A DNA stretch of 64,000 nucleotides from Vitellaria paradoxa. Lineage: Eukaryota; Streptophyta; Magnoliopsida; Ericales; Sapotaceae. Each line of letters starts with the position of its first letter. Within the stretch, counting starts at the first letter, position 1. The notes under the pieces were generated by a model, which worked only from the letters and a program-made list of their open reading frames with translations, made no database searches and was not told the origin of the DNA. Where the stretch lies: contig CM034240.1 in the NCBI GenBank assembly GCA_019916065.1, positions 39,892,561 through 39,956,560 on the forward strand. Direction: 5' to 3'. The translations under genes were made by a program, and so were the position numbers. Below are positions 21,239 to 33,200 of this stretch, piece by piece.

Positions 21239-24198
21239 ATTTGGGGTATTTACGTGAAAAATTTCAAATTACAGCATGCGGTTGCCTTTGTGAATGGAGA
21301 ACAGTACTATGGGGCAAAAGCCAGCATAAATGTGTGGGCACCAAGCGTAGCTGATCAGTATGAATTCAGCCTTTCCCAATTATGGATCATCTCTGGCACT
21401 TTTGCTGGCAATGATCTCAACACAATTGAAGCCGGTTGGCAGGCAAGTCCACAACCCTACAGTTAGGTAGAATAACAGAATAAGGTGTTAAAATAATGCG
21501 TCAATGGTAATTTTGTAAAAGCCAAAACAGTGAGTATTTTTTTCATTCTCAAAACGTCATTTTGGTTCAATGTTAAAAGAGAAGCTCTAGCCACTTCACA
21601 ATGAAGGGGCTTCACCTCTGACTCTTTGCATTCTTTTCTTCAGGTCAGTCCAGCATTGTATGGAGACAGCAATCCTAGGTTCTTCACTTATTGGACAGTG
21701 AGTGTTATATATATATATATATATTTATACACAAACACACATGTATATATATTCTTCTTCTTTTTTATTATTATTATTTTTTTTACCCCTGAGAATGGAT
21801 GTTTATTTAATTCACTGGGGAGTTGTGTTGAGCCCTCACGGTGAGTGGGTTAATTTCTAGACAGATGCATACCAATCGACAGGGTGCTACAACCTCCTGT
21901 GCTCGGGCTTTGTCCAAACCAACAATAAGATTGCTATTGGGGCTGCAATCTCTCCAAGGTCATCCTACAGGGGCAGGCAATTTGACATCGGCATAACAAT
22001 CTGGAAGGTGAGCTTTTTTTTGTAGTTTGAAAAATGCTAGAAACTACCACAGGTAATGCGATTATGCAATTTTAGTCGTTTAAACCTACTTCTGTAAAAG
22101 ATTGAAATCGTATAATGGTTTATGACACACAAAATGAGATGTGCCAACACCAAAAATTTCTAAAAAAAATTTTTATTTTTATTTTATTATACGAATTATA
22201 AGATTTTAATTTTTTTAAATTTTATTAATTTTTTTGTCACTCTAAACACACTTTGAGTGCATTTTGTACACTGAAAAATATTAAAATATTCTGAAAATTT
22301 TTAAAAATTATTTACTTTTTATCTCACGATACGAATTACGAACTTATAAATTATCTCATTTTTTATCACTAAAAATGTTCCCATGTTAAAACGATCAAAA
22401 ATTAAAAAGATAAATATCATTGGACTAATTGTTAACGCTTATACTGCTATATTAACCTATTTAATTTTTTATGAAAAATACCTATCATAATTAAAGGGGG
22501 TAAAATTAAGTTTTTTGGGCGGGGGGGGGGGGGGTGGGGGAAGGTGGGGTGAGTATGTGTACTACATTTCATCATTAAATGGACCAGTGAAAAATAAAGC
22601 TCATGCAGAAAAAGTCCAACAAACAATAATGGACTTGCTGGCCGTTGATAAATATATCAGTCTGTGTCTCTGACTCTTTTTAGTTATGTTTCGTTTGGTT
22701 TGTAAATAAATTTTAAAAAATTTTATAAATTTTTGTTAATTTTATAGCACATTAATTTTTTTCTTTCACTGCATACATTATAAATTCTCAATTATCTCAA
22801 TTTATCTCACTTTATCTTATTCCAAACTCACCCTAATAAAATGACCAAAACACCCTTTTTTATACGCTTAATTTCATTTGCGTTTGCATTTGCTTTCCAA
22901 ATTCTGCGTGTTAGGGGTGCATTTATAGTCACAAAAAGTGAGGTAAAATGAGATAAAATGAGATAAATTATGAGTTCATAATTTGTGCAGTAAGATAAAA
23001 AAGTGAATAATTTTTAAAATTTTTTAGTATTTTTTACTATTTTTTAGAGTTTTTTTCATTCTAAATGGAGCCTATATGGCACAATTCTCTTTCTTAGTAT
23101 AGGGACTGTTTAGCTCTCCAAAATAAAATAAAAACTTCATTTTTACACTAAATTTTTTTTCAAATTTTCACTAGATAATTAATTTTTATCAACTTTCTTC
23201 AATTTTTTTTCTCAAACTTTTTTTAACTTTTACTAGCAATCTTCAATTTTTTTTTTTAAATTTTATCAATTTTCTTCAACTTTTATAAATTTTTACTAAA
23301 TATCCAACTAATTACTAAAGTGTCACGAGTCACTCATAGATGCAATCCTTTGTCATTTTTTTTTTTTATGATGCCAAACAATCCTTTAGTTTCTATACAA
23401 GTTTACGGGATCATAATATTAGACACAACCACCATTAATATGAACATTAAATTATTAAAATTATATAATATGATAAAAATATTTAATTTAAAATTAATTT
23501 AACTTAATTTGATTTTAAAATAAATTAACCATTTAATATATAAGTGAGAATTTTTACATTTCTCCATTAGGTTATTGAAGGTGCAATTTTGGGTATTCGT
23601 CCATGCGAGTCCCACTATGAATTTCAATAAGTAGACCATTGAAATTCAGCGGCAATTATTGAAATTACAGTCTTATAATTTGTTCAATATATATAAAAAG
23701 TTAGAATTTTATGAAAATTTTTGAAAATGTTTTTGTAAAATTAAAAACTCCAAACGGAATGAAATTGAAATAATCAATTTATCAACTTTTAATTCAATTT
23801 CTCTCTCAATCTGTATCTAGGACCCTAAGCACGGACACTGGTGGCTCCAATTCGGGCCGGGCCTTCTTGTCGGGTACTGGCCGTCATTCCTATTCACCCA
23901 TCTGAGAAGCCACGCAAGCATGGTCCAGTTTGGAGGGGAAGTAGTGAACAGAAGATCAATGGGATCTCACACTTCAACACAGATGGGGAGTGGGCATTTT
24001 GCAGGCGAAGGATTTGGGAAAGCTTCTTATTTCAGGAACTTGCAGGTTGTTGATTGGGACAACAACCTCATCCCTCTCTCAAATCTTCATCTCTTGGCTG
24101 ACCATCCAAGTTGCTATGATATCAAAGCTGGGAGAAACAATGGTTGGGGTAATTACTTCTATTATGGAGGGCCTGGAAGGAATTCAAGATGCCCCTGA
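18793..24198 (+). CDS. Neprosin-family (DUF239) secreted protein, 7 exons, 423 residues
   Basis: Exons are 18793-19014, 19145-19231, 19380-19595, 21275-21442, 21644-21697, 21861-22007 and 23821-24198. They total 1272 bases with no stop until the end. The start chosen precedes a signal peptide (IIFTSFAFLLLVSSLSPPFS); an in-frame ATG at 18736 would add 19 residues. Residues about 45-100 form the neprosin activation peptide region (KELQRVNRIRAYLRK, SPDGDVIDCV). The neprosin domain follows from about residue 175 (HAVAFVNGEQYYGAKASINV) to the C terminus (YYGGPGRNSRCP). Candidate catalytic glutamates of this family are in GNDLNTIEAGWQ and GHFAGEGFGKASYF; the assignment is from family knowledge. Neprosins are secreted glutamate peptidases, but most plant members are uncharacterised. 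Introns 1 and 4 appear to use GC donors. Introns 3 and 6 are 1.7-1.8 kb and carry AT-rich repeats. Confidence 0.92.
20590..20757. repeat. AT-rich MITE in neprosin intron 3
   Basis: It starts GACTCCGTTTGTGAATAAAT and ends TCATTCCAAACACAGC, with CTTTCACTGCACATATTACG in the middle. A second copy with the same landmarks (TTTCACTGCATACATTA and TTATTCCAAACTCACC) is at 22688-22833 in intron 6 of the same gene. It is non-coding. Confidence 0.6.
20895..21115. repeat. AACTTTTAT-rich repeat in neprosin intron 3
   Basis: It is built of reiterated (T)AACTTTTAT, ending TTTTTACCAAACACTCAACT. A similar repeat is at 23107-23310 in intron 6, ending TTTTTACTAAATATCCAACT. This is probably one dispersed non-coding family present twice in this gene. 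Confidence 0.5.
22250..22379. repeat. AT-rich MITE in neprosin intron 6, GTGAGATAAAA family
   Basis: It begins TTGAGTGCATTTTGTACACT and includes TTATTTACTTTTTATCTCAC and ACGAATTACGAACTTATAAA, the complement of the core at 13094-13231. The end near TTATCACTAAAAATG is eroded. Confidence 0.5.
22520..22550 (+). repeat. G-rich run in neprosin intron 6
   Basis: A run of about 15 consecutive G residues is followed by TGGGGG, AAGGTGGGG. On the transcribed RNA this could fold into a G-quadruplex. It may also be a polymorphic or assembly-error-prone homopolymer. Confidence 0.8.
22688..22833. repeat. AT-rich MITE in neprosin intron 6, partner of 20590
   Basis: It starts TTTCGTTTGGTTTGTAAATA and ends TATTCCAAACTCACC. 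It shares motif order with 20590-20757, including TTCTTTCACTGCA in the middle. It is non-coding. Confidence 0.55.
22915..23073. repeat. AT-rich MITE in neprosin intron 6, GTGAGATAAAA family
   Basis: It begins GGGGTGCATTTATAGTCAC, runs through AATGAGATAAATTATGAGTT, GTGCAGTAAGATAAAAAAGT, and ends TTCATTCTAAATGGAGCC. It has the same order as 13094-13231. The last bases complement the start imperfectly. Confidence 0.55.
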
Positions 24199-24390
24199 AG
24201 AATTGGTACATAAATATAGAATTAAAAAAAAAAAAAAAACATAACCTTGAAATAATAGTAAGATTATTCTACTTCAACCTGAAGGTTAAGGATTTGAATT
24301 TTAAAATCTGTCTGCATCTAACTCTCCTCTCCTCAGATCTCGCATTATAGGAGTGTTATGCAGTAAATTGCTCCTTGTTAATATTGTTAC

Positions 24391-24693
24391 GAGTAAATTA
24401 CAAAAATTACTCTTGCAGTAATTTAAGTTTATTTTTTGAAGTTTTAATTGTAACAGTCACTCCTTATAACTATGATCAAGTTTAATTTTTGTTCTTCTAT
24501 TTAATTTATTAACGAAAAATATCACGTGTTTATAGTATTGACACGTGGTATTTTTCGATTAATATTTGTAAACAGTTATTAATGGAATGATCAAAGTGAA
24601 ACTTGACTATAAGGATTGAATATTATAATTAAAATTGAAGGACTAAAATGAGAAATACTGTAAACTGTAGAAGCAGTTTTTGTAATTTATCTC
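24391..24693. repeat. 303-bp foldback MITE with paired CACGTG in its stem
   Basis: Left end GAGTAAATTACAAAAATTAC complements the right end, whose reverse complement reads GAGATAAATTACAAAAACTG. At the centre the arms CGAAAAATATCACGTG and CACGTGGTATTTTTCG form a near-perfect hairpin around 13 bases (24513-24558). Between them the arms pair imperfectly. It is non-coding. Two G-box-like CACGTG hexamers are therefore inside a transposon stem. Confidence 0.65.
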
Positions 24694-25460
24694 ATTATTA
24701 TTTTTTTTGAGAATTTTCATGTTAGGTATTTTTTTTCCCCCTGAAAATATGTTTTTTTTTTTTTTTTTTTTAAGTAGGCAACTTATCCTACCCCCACCTT
24801 GGATGTTTTGGGGAAAAATATAAACCATATATATATATAATATCATGGCTTGGGCAGTGTTTTCTGTTGTTTCTTTGTTCTCATTGTTTTGGGCTATGAA
24901 AATTACTAATCCTTTTCCCATCGGGAAAACCCATGAAGATTAAAATAAAGAAATATTTGAAGGCAAACCCAACGTACATTGATTAGATATGTCTGACACA
25001 CAACTAATGAACCTTCCTTCAAATTATAAAAATATTCTCTGCTACCCATCTTCCAAACATAATATATATGCATATATGTATAATGTATGTAATATAATAA
25101 ATCAGGCTACAAGACAATTTTTCCTCAGTGCTTAGAAAGACAAAAAGGGAGGGTCAACCCAACTCTCTGCTAAATGAAAACAAGCAAACTTACCAGCCCC
25201 AAGTTTGTGATTTCCAACATGTAGTTGAAGAACAAATGATTTAAATATTGAAATCTTGTAAATTTCGATCATCGTGCTGTATTCGTGTTTTCTCTCGACC
25301 GTTGCAGTTTGTGTTCAAATCATTTTGTCCATACTCGTTTCTAATATTGTCACCTCTGTCTTTTAAGTCAATGCTAGCTCTGCTACCTAATCTATGTCAG
25401 CGAGTCACCTCCTAATGGGTGGATAAATTAAACGCAAATTAAGAATCAGACCACTCACAT

Positions 25461-25508
25461 CGTAGTCAAAATCTTTTTTTTTTTTGGTAAGTTCGTAGTC
25501 AAAATCTT
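25461..25508 (-). mobile_element. Very short retroposon-like insertion with 15-bp target duplication
   Basis: CGTAGTCAAAATCTT occurs at 25461-25475 and again, perfectly, at 25494-25508. The 18 bases between are, on the minus strand, AACTTACC followed by ten A residues. A long direct repeat with an A tail is the signature of target-primed (LINE/SINE) insertion, so this looks like an extremely 5'-truncated retroposon. Confidence 0.55.
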
Positions 25509-27081
25509 GAGTTTAAAATTGCAGGGAATTAACGTAGTGGTAAGCAATGACCTAAAAAAATAACGTCAGATGAAAAGTCAAGCAATATAATGAAGAACTA
25601 GTTCATGAATTGAGGATGAGAATATATGGTATTAGGTACTAAACAGGCTATCCAACGAAAAGCAAGAAAGCCGTAGTTAAGCATGAAAAAAATCCAGTAG
25701 TTAACTGGTTGCTCACTTTCTTGGGATGCAACAAGGGCAACTTTGGATAATAAATTAAAAAAAAAAAAAAAGAAACTGAAATAATTTTCGAAGGGTGTGT
25801 TTGGATTGGAGATTCTGGAGAGGTAAAAATAAAATAAAAAAAGGTAAGGAAAATATTAGGAAAAAATAGTAGGAAATATAAAATACCAGTGCATGATTTT
25901 ACACTTGAATAGATTAAGGCACCATTTGATTTGCTAAAAATTAAAAAAAATCTCAGAAAACTTCTAAAAATCTCTAAAACTCTTTAACACATTTTGGCCA
26001 CCTCGTACTTGGTAAAATCTCTATAAATTTATATATATATATATATATATCAACGCATCCCAAGAAGTTTTTACAAACTCTAATATTTTTTTTTACAAAC
26101 CCCAATAACTTTTCAACAAATTTTAACAAATCTAATATAAATCCGTGAGAACAGATTGAAAAAATTTTTCTTACAGTTTTTCTTTCCAACTTTTTCACAT
26201 AGAAGTTAAAAAGTTCAACAACTTTTAAAAAATTCTGATATAAATTCGTAAGAACAGACTTAAAAAACCGTTCTCACACACTCTCTCTCTAACGTTTTAC
26301 TGTAAAAATCCAAAAATTACACACTTCATCTCAAAAAAAGTGATTTGGCTTAAAAACACAAAACGTCAAAAATTACCTCAAATCACATTTTTTTCTTGTT
26401 TTTTCTTTTTTTTTTGGTCACTCCAAATGCTACCTAAAACTATTAAAACAATAAATAGCATTTATCAATAAACTAATTTTTTAATTTAATTATTTTTAAT
26501 TTCTCAAATCTCAGGCTTTTCGTTTCCATTTTTTTATCATAAACCAAACATGAAAAGCTAAACCAAACATGAAAAGCGATCATGAATCGCTGTCACTTTC
26601 TTTTTTCATTAACAAATTCTTAATCCAAACACAGACTAAATCTTACTTCATCGTTCCTCATATCTGTAATACAAGTATACTGTTAGATTCAAACTATACC
26701 TAAAGGCATAGAAATGAATTGCAAGTCATGGCAAATTCTCTAATCTTTACAGAAGAAATACTCCTGGGTTTTAACTTACATTTTTACTGTATATACAGTG
26801 ACAAACAAAGTGAAACTGCAACAGAGCTTCAGCTTCATTGAGTTTCTCAAAATAGCTCTGTGACAGCATGCAACCTGAACTTGACTCAATGGCTGCACAT
26901 CAACTACATGGCAATAATATTATACCAGAATCCCCTCTTCATATTTGAGAAATCACATTTTATGGCCTTTTTCTTACAGCAGCAGACAAAGTTGATGGTG
27001 CACCTTTTCCAAAGTTTTGAATCACTTGATTGACCGTGCCCGATGAGGTAGCAGGAATCTCATGGTAACAAATTCTCGTGG

Positions 27082-27269
27082 AGGAGCTAAACTTCCAATG
27101 TTACCTGATTCATTTAAAGGAAATTTGCCCCATGGCTATGTAACCAGGCTTTGTAGAGCTGTGGTCTAGGAGAGGAGGAGCTGAACTTCCAAGATTATCC
27201 AATCCATTTAAAGGAAATTTGCCCCATGGCCATGCAACTAAGCTTAGCACAGGTGTGGTCTATGAGACT
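27082..27269 (-). repeat. 94-bp tandem duplication spanning the JmjC stop codon
   Basis: CATTTAAAGGAAATTTGCCC occurs at 27111 and again at 27205, offset 94. Flanking text on both sides is also repeated (GAGGAGCT, AACTTCCAA, GTGGTCTA). One copy (about 27176-27269) encodes the last residues and stop of the JmjC protein; the other lies in the presumed 3' UTR. Copies differ at several sites. Confidence 0.85.
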
Positions 27270-30200
27270 CACCAAGTCTTCAGGAGTAGAGACACTAGAA
27301 GCAGAAGAATCAATAAGATCCAAATCTACCAAATCATCCACCAACTCTTCTGTTACATTACGTCTGCATGGCTCGTGTATGATCTGGTATGTTCTTCCCA
27401 AAATCAAACACAGTTCAAGGAATGCAGAATCTCCCAGGTTTTCCTTGAAATCAATTGAGAAACCATGATTTCCTGCCAGACCTTGGGATTTCATCTTTAA
27501 TGCAATACCGCGTATAGATTCAAGGTTGAAAACAATATGATGCGCTCTTTGTGATGAACTCCAGGTGGAATCTTCAGATTCCTTCACGAGAAGGTAAAGT
27601 TGGACCAAGTTGGCAAAGCAGAATCGCACCATGAAGATGAAAAAGTCACGGAAATTCATGCCTACCACAACCCAAAAAAAAAAAAAAAAAAAAATGACGA
27701 GCATAAAGAAAGCTCAGCAGGAGAGCAAGAACAAGAAATAAGTAAACAAGTTGTCGGAGTAGTAACTATAAATTGTCAAGGTATCTAGTATAGACAAAAA
27801 CTTCAATTTTAACCTCTTAATTTCACATATAGTCAGTTTTGCCCTCTTAATGTTGAAGACACTTCACTTTCTTTCATTTGTGCCTCTCCTCCATAAACTT
27901 TATAAATGATACTTCAAACCTACCATCTTTCTACCATGTTTGCCCTTTCTCTAGAATCCTTGTAGAGGCAACATAAAAATTTACACTATTCTTGTTCTAA
28001 TCTATTTTTCATTACAATTAAAAAAAAAAAAAGGTTGCAACGACACTATTATTAATCATTTGATATACTGCAAAAGAATATACATAATTATTTTAAGTAT
28101 GCTTAATAAACTAGAGTTAAATATTCCTTAATTTTTGTTTTATTTTAGTTTTCTATCCTTTATGATTATTATAATTTTTTACACGGTAACAATGTATTTT
28201 TTTTTTCCTTTTAATTTCTTCTTCTTGTTTTGAAAAAATAATTAAAAGTAATTAATGAATTCAAAATAAATATAGGGTCAACACTCATTCAATTTAGTTT
28301 TTTTATAAATTTAAATTAAAAAACAATATTAACTTAAACTTTTTAAATGGTGTATTCGATAATTACTTCATTTTATTGTTAATAGTTGGTAGATTCTAGA
28401 CATTGACATCAATGCCATATTGCAGGTGAAATCACTATTACACACAAGATATCAATAATTTAAGAACTATTGAATGAAGATTTAAATCATTTAAATATTT
28501 ATTTTAACTTTTAACAAATAAACATAAAAGTAAGGATTGTTTTAGTTTTTGACTTTTTAACTTTTAACTTACAAATTATATATATTATAAATATCAATTA
28601 TTTTTTTTTAAAATTAATTAAGCAAGTAATTTAAATCAGTTACTTCTCTTGGTTAATTAGCTTAATAAAAATGACTATATCAATAATAAATTAAGACAAT
28701 ATAAAAAAATTATTTTAAAAGTAATAAATTCTATTTAATTTTATATACTTTCTCTAAAATCAACATTGAACTATAATAATCACAATAAATTCTATTGAAG
28801 CTTAAGTAATTGGTGTCTTGTGTAATAATAATTTGGCAAGTATTATGTCGTTAATGTCAATATTTTAAACCTCGCTTCCAAGTTCCAACTATTAAAACTA
28901 AAACAAAATGAATTAATTATTGAAAAATTAATATTATTTTTTATTTAAATTCATAAAATTATATTTAGTGAGTATTGACACAATATTTATTTGACTCAAA
29001 AGAGTCGCTCGGCTTCAAGACATTTATGCATTAACTTTAATTTTTTTTTCTAAAACAAAAGAAGAAATTAAAAGGGAAAAAGTATTGCTACTACGTAAAA
29101 ACTATACTGTGTAATTATAAAAGGTAGAAAATTAAAAATTAAATCAAAGAAAAATAAAGTATACTTAACAATAGTTTATTAATCATACTTAAAATAATTA
29201 TGTAAATATTTTCGAGTATATGAATAATTATATTTTTTTTATTTCCTTTTGAAGAAAAAATAGAACAAGAATACAGAATTTTAAAATGCATGCATAAAGT
29301 TTCTAGAGGAGGGGCAAGCATGACAGAAGAATATCAATTTTGAAGTATAATTTATAAGGTTTCTAGAGAATGGGCAAAAATGAGAGAAATGGGGTCTTCA
29401 AAACTAAAGAGAGCAAAAATGAAGTTTTCTCTCTGATATATTAAGAACTATATCAAGGCTGTGCTTCTAGATGAGTCCCCTGTACAGCACCTAGTTTACA
29501 GGAAGTTAAAGTTCAAGATAATCCAAGAATATTAATAGTTGTTTAAATCCAATCTAAGTAAGCTTCTGTAACTGCCTAACAGGGACATCAAAAATAGAAG
29601 CATCACATAAATAAAATTTTTCACGTATGAAAGGAAATAGCCTTTACACCACATACAGACAAATGTTATCTATAATGGATTGGAAAAAGGATTATCGGAG
29701 TTTGCACCCTTTAATGTTTAGGTTTATGAAAATTATATAATAGCCTAACGGTTAAAGCTTATTAGGGGCCTCGGGACCAAACTAAGCTGGCCTTTCGCAG
29801 ATAAACAATTGTGCAAGTTTTAAGACATCCTTCGGGTTGCAGCTTCCAATAAAACCAGGAATATGGCATGATTATATTTGGAAAAAAAAAAAAAAAAAAA
29901 AGAAACTCTGCTCCAAAAATAACAGTATGAGTTGGGGATGGAAACCTGATAGATTGGTCTATGAAAGTAAAGTAATTTGCAATGTACAAATGGGAAATAA
30001 TTAGTCTCCCATGGATAAATCCTCAGTTCATGGGCTGATTTGCTAACATTCAGATGGGTTATTATCCAAGTGACCGAGTAAAATACACATATCAATATGG
30101 GTAAAACAAGTAGCCAATAGGAATAAATAAATTTATAATAAGGTAGAAGCAGAACCAATAGAAGAAAAGATGAGAGAAATCTATTCAGATAGTTTGGCTA

Positions 30201-33200
30201 GAACAGTGAAGACCAAGAAATAGAGAAATAAGGAAAACTAAGAAGTGGTGACATCTAGATTGTAGTTGAGACAAATGTATCATGGGTTGAGAAAACAAAA
30301 GCAGGCAATATTGCATGTAACAAAAATCTCAAAAAATATGGTCCTCAATACGGATGAATGGAAAAACAAATTTTATATTGCTGACCCCAAATAGTTGGGA
30401 TAAACTGAGAAAAATGCGCTTGAATTTAGAATAAACCTGTGTTTGCAGCAAGATTGCGCTGACAAAGTCCCTCAAAATCATCACATATGTCTTTGATATC
30501 TTCAATGTACTCCTTAGCCTCATTATAGTCTCTCAAAAGCAAATCCCACTGAAAGAACAGGGAACAAACAAATATAATTCAGTTTCAAAAGACTATCGAA
30601 TCCCCGTAGCTCCACGTAAAGGACTTGGCTCGTTTTCAACAGGTAACACTTACCACCCAAGAAAGGTTATAGGCATTGAACCAGTTATGATTAATCGATA
30701 CCGTATCTTCCTGAAAGCATTAACAATGTATTTATGATGTCAGCAAACTGCAAGATGTACGAGGAATGCAACTTGCAAAAAATTACACAAATTGCATGTC
30801 AAAACATTTTCTGCTTCAAGTGCGCCAGTCACTTCAGAAGTTTATTTCAACTTAATAAGAAGTATCGCTAACCTTTTTCCTTCCCCCAGTCACCCTCTCT
30901 TTCATTTTTTCCCCACTCTCTCTCTAGACAAAACCTTCTCTTCTCCCTTTCTTAACAAACTGTAACAATTGAAACCTTGATTGTAGCCAACAGTTTCAAT
31001 GCAATGCCTAAAATCCAGTACCGTGCTATTACGGTGTTGGTTGCAGAAGGAAGGTCACAATTTAGACAACTACATCCAATAAACCTGTCCAATATTGAGA
31101 TTAACTGAGCTCAATATCACACACCCAACTAGATTCGTGTGTATCTATTTATAGATGTACAAGGTGACTATTCATATACATGAGTGACCATTCACATTTT
31201 CTACGACTAGATACATTGAATGTATATTAACACTCCCCTTCAAGCTGGAGCATATATGCCATATGTTCCAAACTTGTTACAAATGAACCTTACTCTCAAT
31301 CCTCCAAGAGCTTTAGTAAACAAATCAACAAGTTTATCTTCAGACTTTACAAGACTATTCTTTATTATATTCTGCATAATCTTTTCCCGAACAAAATGAC
31401 AATCGACCTCAATATGTTTAGTCCTCTCATGGAATACAGGATTAGATGTGATATGAATTGCAGCCTGATTCTCACATAATAATTCCATGGGCTGTGGATG
31501 ACAAACTTCCAATTCTTTTAACATGTTCTGTATCTAGATCATCTCACAAGTTGTATCTGCCATTGTTCTATACTCTGACTCAGCACTTGACCGTGCTACT
31601 ACGATCTACTTTTTACTCTTCCAGGACACCAGATTTCCTCCAACAAAGATACAATACCCAGTAGTAGATCGTTTGTCTGATGGTGACCCTGCCCAATCTA
31701 CATCAGTATACCCATGAACTAGAGTGTGTCCATTATCTTTGTACAGTAAGCCTTTCCCTGGTACTCCTTTCAAATATCTCAAAAATTCAGACAACGGCAT
31801 CCCAATGACTACTACGAGGTGCTTCAAGAATTGACTGATCACACTCGTGACAAAAGATATATCAAGTCTGGTGACGGTCAAATAATTTAGTTTTCCAACT
31901 AACCTTCGATACTGACTAGGATCATGCAACAACTCGCCCTGATCAGCAACTAACTTGGTATTTGGGTCCATTAGAGTATCCACGGGTTTAGAACCCAACA
32001 TACCTGTCTCGGTTAATAAATCCAGAACATATTTTCTTTGAGAGAGAAAAATACCTATACATGACCGAGCAATCTCAATTCCCAAGAAATATTTCAATGG
32101 TTCCAAATCTTTGGTACTAAACTTACTTTGAAGGAACATCTTCAGATCGGCAATACCTTGGGAATCATCTCATGTGATAACAATGTCATCTACATACACA
32201 AGGAGCCAAATCTGTCCTTTAGAAGAATGACGGTAAAAGGCTAAATGATCAACTCCACACCGAACGAGGTCAAATTCAGTAACAACAGTGCTGAATCGGC
32301 CAAACCATGCCCGAGGAGATTGCTTCAAGCCATATAATGCTTTCTTTAGTTTACAAACTAACCCAGACTCCACCTGAGCAACGAACCCAGGAGGTTGCTC
32401 CATATGTACTTCCTCAGCAAGATCACCATGCAAAAAGGCATTTTTTACATCAAGCTGATGGAGAGACCAATGACTAATTGCAGCTAGAGAGATAATAAGA
32501 CAAACAGAAGTAAGTTTAGCAACAGGAGAAAAAGTCTCAGAGAAGTCCAGACCATAAATTTGAGTATAGCCCTTTGCAACCAAACGTGCCTTTAACCTAT
32601 CCACAGTACCATCAGGATGAAACTTAACATTATATACCCAACGACAACCAGTCACAAACTTATCAGAAGAAAGGGAAACAAGTTCTCAAGTATCATTGGC
32701 TCGAAGAGCAAACATCTCATCTTCCATAGCAGAATGCCATCCAAGGTGAGAGTGTTTCAGAGACAATTTTAGAAATAGAAACAGAGTGCAAAGATGTAAC
32801 AAATGAACGATAGGAGGGTGATAATGCATCATAAGATACAAAAGGAGAAATGGGATGAGAAGTGTAAGAACGTGTACCCTTTCGAAGAGCAATAGGAACA
32901 TCTAAATCACTTACATAAGCTGGTGGCAGAGAAGAAGCAGATGGTGAACCACTGGAAGCAAGAGATGAAGCAATCACTTCTGACACCGAGCGTAAACCTG
33001 CAAGTTAGGACAAGGCAAACGACTAGATGGACTTAAAGGGGTATGATGGCTAGACTCAACTGGAACAACAGGGAGAGGAAGACTCTTATCAGGGAGAGGA
33101 CTAGACTCTTATCAAGAATGGATTGGGGTTGAGACTGAGAGAAAAATGGAGCAGACTTAAAGAAAGTGACATGTGCACAAACAAAGAATCGATTAAGAGA

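Larger units (their letters stand above)
24199..26700. other. Intergenic DNA between the neprosin and JmjC genes
   Basis: The two genes converge on this stretch. It holds a 303-bp foldback repeat (24391-24693), an 18-bp insertion with target duplication (25461-25508), a repeat resembling 1440-1760 at about 25920-26225, and dinucleotide TA runs near 24826 and 26030. I see no gene, although the end of the JmjC 3' UTR probably reaches into its right part. Confidence 0.5.
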
